From NCBI GenBank assembly GCA_964418595.1, contig CAYQMF010000021.1, positions 1 through 64,000 on the forward strand: a stretch of DNA of 64,000 nt, read 5' to 3'. The notes beneath the pieces were generated by a model. That model worked only from the letters and a program-made list of their open reading frames with translations, was not told the origin of the DNA and did no database searches. Each line of letters starts with the position of its first letter. Positions within the stretch are counted from its first letter, which is position 1. Made by a program: the position numbers and the translations under genes. Source of the DNA: CAYQMF01 sp964418595. Lineage in GTDB: Bacteria > Planctomycetota > UBA1135 > UBA2386. Below, piece after piece: positions 58,072 to 64,000 of this stretch.

Positions 58072-60324
58072 ATGGCGAGGCCGCTGCGCTGGCTGCCTCT
58101 GTGGGCGCTGGCGCCGGCGATCACGGCGCAGGTGACGGAGTACCCGCGGGCCGTGCGCACGGTCCTCGCAGACCACTGCTTCGACTGTCACGCGGGTCGG
58201 GATGTCGAGGGGGACCTCGACCTCGAGCGCTTGCCGGCGACCAGCGAGGCGGCGTTCCTCGCGCGCCTGCTGCGCGTGCGCGACAAGGTGCGCACCGCGG
58301 CCATGCCGCCGGCGTCGCAACCTGCGCTTTCGATGGAGGAACGCGACGGTCTGGTGCGGTGGATCGAGACCACCGTCGCCACCCGGGCGGCGGCGCTGCC
58401 GGTCGAGCACAAGGGACCGACCATCCGCCGGCTGAGCCGGGGCCAGCTCGTGGCGGCGCTGCGCGATCTGTTCGGCGTGAGCTCGCCGGCGGTGGACGGC
58501 CTCCCCGCCGACGACCTGGGCCACGGCTTCGACACCGTCGCCGACGCGCTGTCGTTCTCGACGCTGCACCTCGAGAAGTACCTCGCGGTGGCGCGCGAGG
58601 TCGCGGCGCAGGTGATCGACAGCGAGGATCCGGGTGCACCGACCGTGCGGCGGACGGAGGCGGAGGCGGTGGCCGAGAACGTCGATGGCGTGAGCGTCGC
58701 GGGCGACTTCGCGAACTTCTACACGAACGCGGAACTCGGCTGGACGGTGGACCTGCCGCGCGCCGGACGCTACGCGCTGCGGGCGCGCGCGTTCGGCGAT
58801 CAGGCGGGCGATGCTGCACCGCGCATGGAGCTGAGTGTGGACCGCGTCGTCGCCGGTGGCTTCGCCGTGCCGGAGGAAGCCGACGCGCCGACGGTGAAGG
58901 AAGCGACCGTGGCGCTGGAGGCGGGCGTGCGGCGCATCGCCGTGCGCTTCACCAACGACTACTACGCGCCCGAGCATCCCGATCCGTCCCGTCGCGACCG
59001 CAACCTGCGCGTCGACTGGGTGGATGTCGTGGGGCCGCTCGATGCTCGCCTGCCACCGGCGGGCAACGCGTGGTGGTTGGCGGACGCCGACACCTCGCTC
59101 GAGCCGACGGAGCGGGCGCGCCGGTTGCTGGCTCCCTTGCTCGAGCGCGCGTGGCGCCGGCCGGTCGACGCTGCGGCCCTCGACGACATGGTCGCGGTGG
59201 TGACCGCGGCCCTCGCCCGCGGCGAGACCTGGGCGACCGCGCTGCGCTCGGCCACGGTGGCGGTGCTGTGCGCGCCGAGCTTCTTGTTCCGTGTCGACGG
59301 TGCGGGTGCGGACGCGACGCGGCAGTACGAGCTGGCGGCGCGCCTGTCCTTCTTCCTGTGGAGCAGCGTGCCCGACGCGGCGCTCCTCGAGCACGCGCGC
59401 GCCGGACGTCTCGACGATCCCGGCGTGTGGCGCGGAGAGGTGGCGCGGCTCCTGCGCGATGCGCGTGCGTCGGCGCTGGCCACGGAGTTCGCCGCCCAGT
59501 GGCTGGAGCTACGTTCCCTCCGCGACATGGCCCCCGATCCGGGCCGCTTCGGCGCCATCGCCCCGGTGCTTCTGGCCGACATGCAGCGCGAAACGGAGCT
59601 GCTCTTCGAGGCGATCCTGCGCGAAGGGCGCGACGTGCGCGAGTTGCTCACCGCCGACTTCACGTTCCTCAACCGTCGGCTCGCCGAGCACTACGGACTC
59701 TGGGGCATCGACTCCGAAGACCTGCGGCGCGTGCGCGTGCCCGACGCCCGCCGCGCTGGCATCCTCGGCCACGCCGGCATCCTCACGCTCACCTCCAACC
59801 CGACGCGGACCTCCGTGGTCAAGCGCGGCAAGTGGGTCCTCGAGAACCTGCTGGCCGACCCTCCGCCGCCGCCGCCGCCGGGCACCGCGACGCTCGAAGG
59901 CGCGCGCATCGATTCGGCGGCCGACCTGCGCACCCAGATGGCGAGGCACAGCGCCGACGAGACCTGCGCCGTCTGTCACTCGCGCATGGATGGTCTGGGC
60001 TTCGCTCTCGAAAGCCTGGACGCGGTCGGGCGCTGGCGCACCGCCGCCGAGCCGATCGACGATCGGGGCTCGTTGCCGGGGGGGCGGACGGTGCATGGCG
60101 TGAACGGGCTGCGCGCGCACCTCGCTGCCGAGCCGGCCTTCCCACGCGCGCTGGCGACGCGGTTGTTCGTGTACGCCGTGGGGCGGCTCCCCGACGCGGC
60201 CGATCGCGTGCAGATCGAGGCGATGGTGCAGGCCTGCGAGACACACCCGGTCGTGACCGTGGGCGACCTGATCCTCGGCGTCACCACCTTGCCGGGGTTC
60301 CGCGGCGACGGGCTGCTGCGTTGA
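58072..60324 (+). CDS. Planctomycete c-type heme protein (DUF1587/1592/1588/1585)
   Basis: 750 aa from the ATG at 58072, which gives a signal peptide (MARPLRWLPLWALAPAITAQ); ATGs at 58003 and 58030 extend it without a better signal. N-terminal heme site CFDCH (about 36-40), then RRLSRGQLVAALRDLFGV (DUF1587), a carbohydrate-binding-like beta domain (about 200-320), then DUF1592 (YELAARLSFFLWSSVPDAALL), DUF1588 (RRAGILGHAGILTLTSNPTRTSVVKRGKWVLENLL), a second heme-type motif CAVCH (about 632) and DUF1585 (ALATRLFVYAVGR). Exported; redox role unknown. The DUF1552 gene that usually accompanies this family does not follow. Confidence 0.9.
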   Translation: MARPLRWLPLWALAPAITAQVTEYPRAVRTVLADHCFDCHAGRDVEGDLDLERLPATSEAAFLARLLRVRDKVRTAAMPPASQPALSMEERDGLVRWIETTVATRAAALPVEHKGPTIRRLSRGQLVAALRDLFGVSSPAVDGLPADDLGHGFDTVADALSFSTLHLEKYLAVAREVAAQVIDSEDPGAPTVRRTEAEAVAENVDGVSVAGDFANFYTNAELGWTVDLPRAGRYALRARAFGDQAGDAAPRMELSVDRVVAGGFAVPEEADAPTVKEATVALEAGVRRIAVRFTNDYYAPEHPDPSRRDRNLRVDWVDVVGPLDARLPPAGNAWWLADADTSLEPTERARRLLAPLLERAWRRPVDAAALDDMVAVVTAALARGETWATALRSATVAVLCAPSFLFRVDGAGADATRQYELAARLSFFLWSSVPDAALLEHARAGRLDDPGVWRGEVARLLRDARASALATEFAAQWLELRSLRDMAPDPGRFGAIAPVLLADMQRETELLFEAILREGRDVRELLTADFTFLNRRLAEHYGLWGIDSEDLRRVRVPDARRAGILGHAGILTLTSNPTRTSVVKRGKWVLENLLADPPPPPPPGTATLEGARIDSAADLRTQMARHSADETCAVCHSRMDGLGFALESLDAVGRWRTAAEPIDDRGSLPGGRTVHGVNGLRAHLAAEPAFPRALATRLFVYAVGRLPDAADRVQIEAMVQACETHPVVTVGDLILGVTTLPGFRGDGLLR

Positions 60325-60554
60325 GCTGCAAGGGCCGCGAATGCTCGCGCGGCGCGCAGGATTCACAGCGAAGCTTCCTTGCCGTGGGCTCTTCCACCTG
60401 CAAGATCCGAGCGGCCCTGGAAGCCCCGGACGATGCCATCGCCGTCGGCCCTGTCTGGTCGTCGCGCCAGCGACGACATCGACCCTTTGGGTTGCGGCCG
60501 CCGGCTTCTGCGATGAGTGGCGCGCCGCTGCGAAGTCTGAAGAATGCCCACCGC

Positions 60555-62840
60555 ATGACCGTCCGCACGCGCCGCGCGTCCCTCGCGAGCCTGACCCTCG
60601 TCGTCCTGTCGGCGTGCGCGAGCGGCCGTCTGTCCCTGCCGACGGAACTGGTCGCGGTGCCGGGCGACGCGACGGAGGCCGATCGGGCGGTGGCATTCGC
60701 GCGCACCCGCCTCGAGCACGCCGACGCGGCGGGCGCCCTGCAGGCCGTGACCACCGCGCTCGAACTCGCGCCGGAACACACCGATGCGCATCGTCTCCGC
60801 CAGGATCTGCTGCGCGAGCGCGGCCGCCGCGGCATCCTCGCCGTCGAGGCCGCGGCACGCCTCGAGGCGCGGCCGACCGATCCCGCGGCGCACTACCTCG
60901 CCGGGCGCCTGCAGCGGCCGGCAGCGGCGCAGCGGCCGTACTTCGAGCGCGCGCTCGCGCTCGACCATCGCTTCTACTGGGGCTGGGTGGGTCTCGCGTC
61001 GGCCATCCGCAACGAGGACCCCGCGCGTTCGCTGGGCATCTACAAGCGTCTGCACGAACTCGCCGAGGACACCGTGATGAACGCCGTGAACCTCGCCAAC
61101 GCGCTGGTGGAGCATGGCCGGGTCGATGCGGCGGCGGAGGTGTTCCTCCGCCTCCGCAAGCGGAAGGATCTCGACGGGCTGGGAGACCTCGGCGTCGCGC
61201 GCGTGCGGGCGATGCAGGTTCCGCGCCACGAGGCGTGGGCGCCGCTGCTCGCCGCGCTGCAGCAGCGGCCCTGGGACGTCGCGGTGCGGCAGGTGCTCGA
61301 GGCGCTCCTCCGCGACGGCCTGGGCCACGACCGGCTGGCGCAGTTGCGCGAGGTCCTGTTCCAGGACGGGGCGCGCCTCGATGCGTTCGTGCGGGCCGGC
61401 GGTGGCGTGATCGTCGCGGAGGCACTCAAGGCCCTGGGCCAGACCAACGCCGCGCGCGAGGCGCTCGCGCCGACCGGCCAGCCGCCGGTGGACCCGCGCG
61501 TGCGTCGGGCGTGGCGGCGCCTGCTGATCGAGGCCGGCGACGTGCGCGAGTTCCTCGCCGACCTGCGTCGGACGTTCCCCGACGTGCTGCTCGACGACGA
61601 GCGCAACCAGGTGCGCGGCCGTTGGCTCACGGTGTTCCAGGGGCCGTGGCGGCAGGCGCAGGATCCGATCGCGACCGCCGTGGGAGCGACGGAGCTGGCG
61701 GAGGCCCTGCGCGACATCGGTCTGCTCGCCGAGGCGGAGGCCGTCGCGACGCTCGCGCTCGGACGCCATCGCGAGGCGGACGGAGCCGGCCTGCTGCGCG
61801 AGCGGCGCGACGAGATCCGCCGGCTGCTCGCCTTCGAGGCCGCGGTGCGGCGCGTGCTGTACTCCGGCTACGGTCAGGCGGAGGAGCGGGACCTCGCGGG
61901 GACGCTGGACGAAGTGCGCCGCGTGTCGCGCGAGATCCTCGGGCGGGACGTGGTCGGCGAACCGCGCGTGTTCGCGATCCCGTTCGTGGGCGAGATCGTC
62001 GATCCGTTCGGACCAGGCCTGCCGCAGCACTTCGCCAGCGTGAACCAGCATCTGGTCCTCGGCCACCGCCTGGGCCTGCCGGCGGAGGGCATGCTGCTCA
62101 CGCGGTTGTCGTTGCGCGATCTCGAGCCCTCCGCGGAGATCCAAGTCCCGGTGCGCGCGCGCGAGGTGGTGGGCGAGAACCGCTCGATCGAGGCGCGCAC
62201 GTCGCTCGTGGGTGGCGACATCGCGGGCGTCGCCCTCGTCGACAACTACCTGGTGGACATGGACGCGGTGCGCGACTGGGCCGCGTCGCTGCTGCGGATG
62301 CGCCGGATCGCCCGCGAGGACGGGATGCAGCTCCTGCGCGACGCCTTGCCCGTGGTGGACGACCCGCTCGAACCCCTCGACGCCGAGTGGCGGCTCGCCG
62401 TGCTCGCACCGGAGTCGGACGCGGATCTCGAGGCCGGCGTGCTCGACGTGATCCGGTGGCATGAGCGCACGCACTTGACCGACACGTTTCACTTCCTGCC
62501 GCCGGAGAAGAACTTCTGGCGGGTGCTCGGCCTCCTGCTGCGCAACGGACTGCGCGCGACCTCGGTCGAGGCCGACCTCGAGGGCCGTGCCGAGCTGGGC
62601 GCGCTCGCGATGAGCCCCCACACGCATCTGGTCCTCGCTCACATCGCGGGTTTCTGCCGCCAGGACCTCAGCGGGTTCTCCCCGCACGCCCAGGGCTTCG
62701 AGGCGCTGGCCGAGGCCCTGCAGGCGCGCCTGATCGAGGGTGGATTGCCTGCCGCGCAGGCGGCGGTCAGCCGGTGGCATGAGCTCGATCCTGCGCGCGC
62801 GCGGGCCGCGGCGCGGAGCCTGCTGCGGGGGCTCTGGTAG
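60555..62840 (+). CDS. TPR lipoprotein with HExxH metallopeptidase-like motif
   Basis: 761 aa. Lipoprotein signal MTVRTRRASLASLTLVVLSAC (lipobox LSAC, Cys21). Residues 40-420 are TPR-like (AGALQAVTTALELAPEHTDAHRLRQDL, NAVNLANALVEHGRVDAAAEVFLRLRKR). The C-terminal region contains WHERTHLTDTFHFLP, where HERTH at 636-640 fits HExxH, and about 40 residues later VEADLEGRAELGAL offers a third Glu ligand as in gluzincins. A zinc peptidase facing the periplasm is plausible but not proven. No partner gene in an operon; 230 bases of non-coding DNA precede it. Confidence 0.75.
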   Translation: MTVRTRRASLASLTLVVLSACASGRLSLPTELVAVPGDATEADRAVAFARTRLEHADAAGALQAVTTALELAPEHTDAHRLRQDLLRERGRRGILAVEAAARLEARPTDPAAHYLAGRLQRPAAAQRPYFERALALDHRFYWGWVGLASAIRNEDPARSLGIYKRLHELAEDTVMNAVNLANALVEHGRVDAAAEVFLRLRKRKDLDGLGDLGVARVRAMQVPRHEAWAPLLAALQQRPWDVAVRQVLEALLRDGLGHDRLAQLREVLFQDGARLDAFVRAGGGVIVAEALKALGQTNAAREALAPTGQPPVDPRVRRAWRRLLIEAGDVREFLADLRRTFPDVLLDDERNQVRGRWLTVFQGPWRQAQDPIATAVGATELAEALRDIGLLAEAEAVATLALGRHREADGAGLLRERRDEIRRLLAFEAAVRRVLYSGYGQAEERDLAGTLDEVRRVSREILGRDVVGEPRVFAIPFVGEIVDPFGPGLPQHFASVNQHLVLGHRLGLPAEGMLLTRLSLRDLEPSAEIQVPVRAREVVGENRSIEARTSLVGGDIAGVALVDNYLVDMDAVRDWAASLLRMRRIAREDGMQLLRDALPVVDDPLEPLDAEWRLAVLAPESDADLEAGVLDVIRWHERTHLTDTFHFLPPEKNFWRVLGLLLRNGLRATSVEADLEGRAELGALAMSPHTHLVLAHIAGFCRQDLSGFSPHAQGFEALAEALQARLIEGGLPAAQAAVSRWHELDPARARAAARSLLRGLW

Positions 62841-62940
62841 GGTCATGCCCGGGGGTCGGAACGGCCGATCCTGAGGACGGCGCGCCGGCGCCGGTGCATC
62901 CGTCGCTACACTGCGCTCTGCCGCTGCCAAGGAGGCCAAC

Positions 62941-63747
62941 ATGAACCGATTCCCCTGGACCAAGCTGATCCCGATCGCCCTGTTCGCCGCCGGCGCGCTG
63001 CCGGCGCAAGACGAAGGTGGCCCGGAGGTCGCCAAGGCGCCCGACCCGCAGATCAGCAAGGAGATCGATCAGTTCGAGGACGCGATCAACGATCGCAAGA
63101 TGGAGAAGGACCTGGAGGCACGGGCCTTCCTGAGCAAGTGGGTCGGAGCCTTCGAGACGATGCACCCGAAGGACAAGACATCGGTCGTCAAGGCGCTCGA
63201 CCAGGTCTACAGCCGGGCCAAGGTGCGGCCGCCGGAGACCCAGGAGCTGTACGAGGCGGCGGCGGTGGCGCTCAGCCGCATGGAGAAGCCCGGCGCCGAC
63301 GTCCTCAAGAAGGCGTTCAGCAACGCCCGCTTCCGCAAGAGCGAGTGGGTCTCGTTGCGCGCCCGCCTGATCAACAGCCTCGGGGTCGCGAAGGAACCGT
63401 CGCACCTGAACTTCATCCTCGACGTGGCGCTGCGCGACCCGGAGGACCAGATCATCGCCGCCGCCGGCCAGGCGCTGGGCAACTACGAGAAGTCCGAGCT
63501 GAACGTCCGCCGCGAGGTGGTGAAGAAGCTGGTCAAGCGGTTCAACGAGATCCACGACGCGTCGCGGAGCGACTCGCTCGACGACCCCGTCGCGCAGACC
63601 AAGCAGCGAACCTACGCGGCCATCTCGGATCCGTGGAACACCTCGCTGGGCAAGCTCACCGGTCAGGCCTTCCGCACGCCGCAGGACTGGCAGCGCTGGT
63701 GGAACAAGAGCAAGGACGAGGACTGGGACGCCGGGAAGGGGTCGTAG
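62941..63747 (+). CDS. Secreted HEAT-like protein
   Basis: 268 aa. Signal peptide MNRFPWTKLIPIALFAAGALPAQ; CAAGGAGG precedes the ATG. Helical repeats follow (LYEAAAVALSRMEKPGADVLKKAF, HLNFILDVALRDPEDQIIAAAGQALGNYE). It ends in DWQRWWNKSKDEDWD, a motif also seen after the HEAT part of the element VWA protein (WADWWNRHGDG). Probably a periplasmic scaffold; function unknown. Confidence 0.75.
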   Translation: MNRFPWTKLIPIALFAAGALPAQDEGGPEVAKAPDPQISKEIDQFEDAINDRKMEKDLEARAFLSKWVGAFETMHPKDKTSVVKALDQVYSRAKVRPPETQELYEAAAVALSRMEKPGADVLKKAFSNARFRKSEWVSLRARLINSLGVAKEPSHLNFILDVALRDPEDQIIAAAGQALGNYEKSELNVRREVVKKLVKRFNEIHDASRSDSLDDPVAQTKQRTYAAISDPWNTSLGKLTGQAFRTPQDWQRWWNKSKDEDWDAGKGS

Positions 63748-63787
63748 GTCGCAAGGTCCTGACGTCCAGCGCGTCTACGCGGCCGCG

Positions 63788-64000
63788 ATGACCGGACGAC
63801 CTCGCTCTTCCTCCGCCCTCGGTCTGCTCGCCCTGTTCGGCCTCGGGGCGGGGTGTGTCTTTTCGGTCTGGTTGTCGACCGCCGACGCGGAGCGCGAGCG
63901 CGTGCGCCGCGCCACCGCCGAAGACCTCGCCACGGCCCGCGCGGCTCGCGTCGCCGCTCTCGAGGCCGAACTGGCGGCCGCGCTCGTCGGGCAGCGCGAA
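63788..64000 (+). CDS. Membrane-anchored coiled-coil protein, N-terminal part
   Basis: Open from the ATG at 63788 to the right edge (71 codons visible). One hydrophobic segment (SSALGLLALFGLGAGCVFSVWL) is followed by a charged Ala/Glu/Arg-rich helix (ADAERERVRRATAEDLATARAARVAALEAELAAALVG) with coiled-coil spacing. The rest is outside the window. Family not recognisable. Confidence 0.55.
   Translation, partial: MTGRPRSSSALGLLALFGLGAGCVFSVWLSTADAERERVRRATAEDLATARAARVAALEAELAAALVGQRE

Overview
The window is high-GC bacterial DNA that looks like a member of the Planctomycetota. The evidence is the set of lineage-typical families: a c-type-heme DUF1587/1592/1588/1585 protein, DUF1580, Ser/Thr kinases fused to WD40 propellers beside an ECF sigma factor, ELWxxDGT and FG-GAP secreted proteins with a shared C-terminal domain, and many HEAT/TPR secreted proteins and lipoproteins. 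Presence of Ddl and DapB points to a peptidoglycan-making cell. The genus cannot be told from the sequence.

Layout. 1-3.6 kb: two tandem secreted HEAT paralogues and an inositol-monophosphatase-family enzyme, all on the minus strand. 3.6-9.0 kb: a plus-strand operon whose start and stop codons overlap (TPR lipoprotein, galE, HEAT-like lipoprotein, DUF366, flippase-like membrane protein). 9.1-14.4 kb: PfkB kinase, recA, alaS, rpmF. 14.5-19.0 kb: fatty-acid synthesis cluster plsX-fabH-fabG-acpP-fabF. 19.0-25.5 kb: small unknown protein, ROK kinase, ddl-dapB (overlapping), and two coupled membrane-anchored TPR/HEAT proteins. 25.6-28.3 kb: a large secreted PKD/toroid protein on the minus strand.

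28.57-41.89 kb: a 13.3-kb integrated element in the 3' end of a tRNA-Leu(CAA) gene, bounded by perfect 36-bp direct repeats. It carries a tyrosine integrase, an unknown protein, a DUF1580 helix-turn-helix protein, a TOPRIM primase/helicase, a TubC-docking-like protein, a ParB-domain protein, a glycosyltransferase resembling the TET-associated (DNA-base) family, two small terminase-region-like proteins, an AT-richer cargo of three overlapping secreted or membrane proteins (one VWA), and an IS481-type insertion. It has replication and packaging-entry genes but no large terminase, portal, capsid or tail, so it resembles a phage satellite. A 19-bp palindrome-bearing repeat lies near both ends.

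41.9-53.8 kb: remnants of a secreted protein, an FG-GAP secreted protein, two tandem kinase-WD40 receptors sharing about 930 identical bases over the kinase domain, an ELWxxDGT protein, an ECF sigma factor, and a frameshifted WD40 remnant. 53.8-64 kb: a GspE-type ATPase, a PaaZ/BoxD-type aldehyde dehydrogenase, a PPi-type phosphofructokinase, the planctomycete cytochrome-type protein, a lipoprotein with an HExxH motif, a secreted HEAT protein, and the start of a coiled-coil membrane protein. No rRNA or CRISPR array is present.
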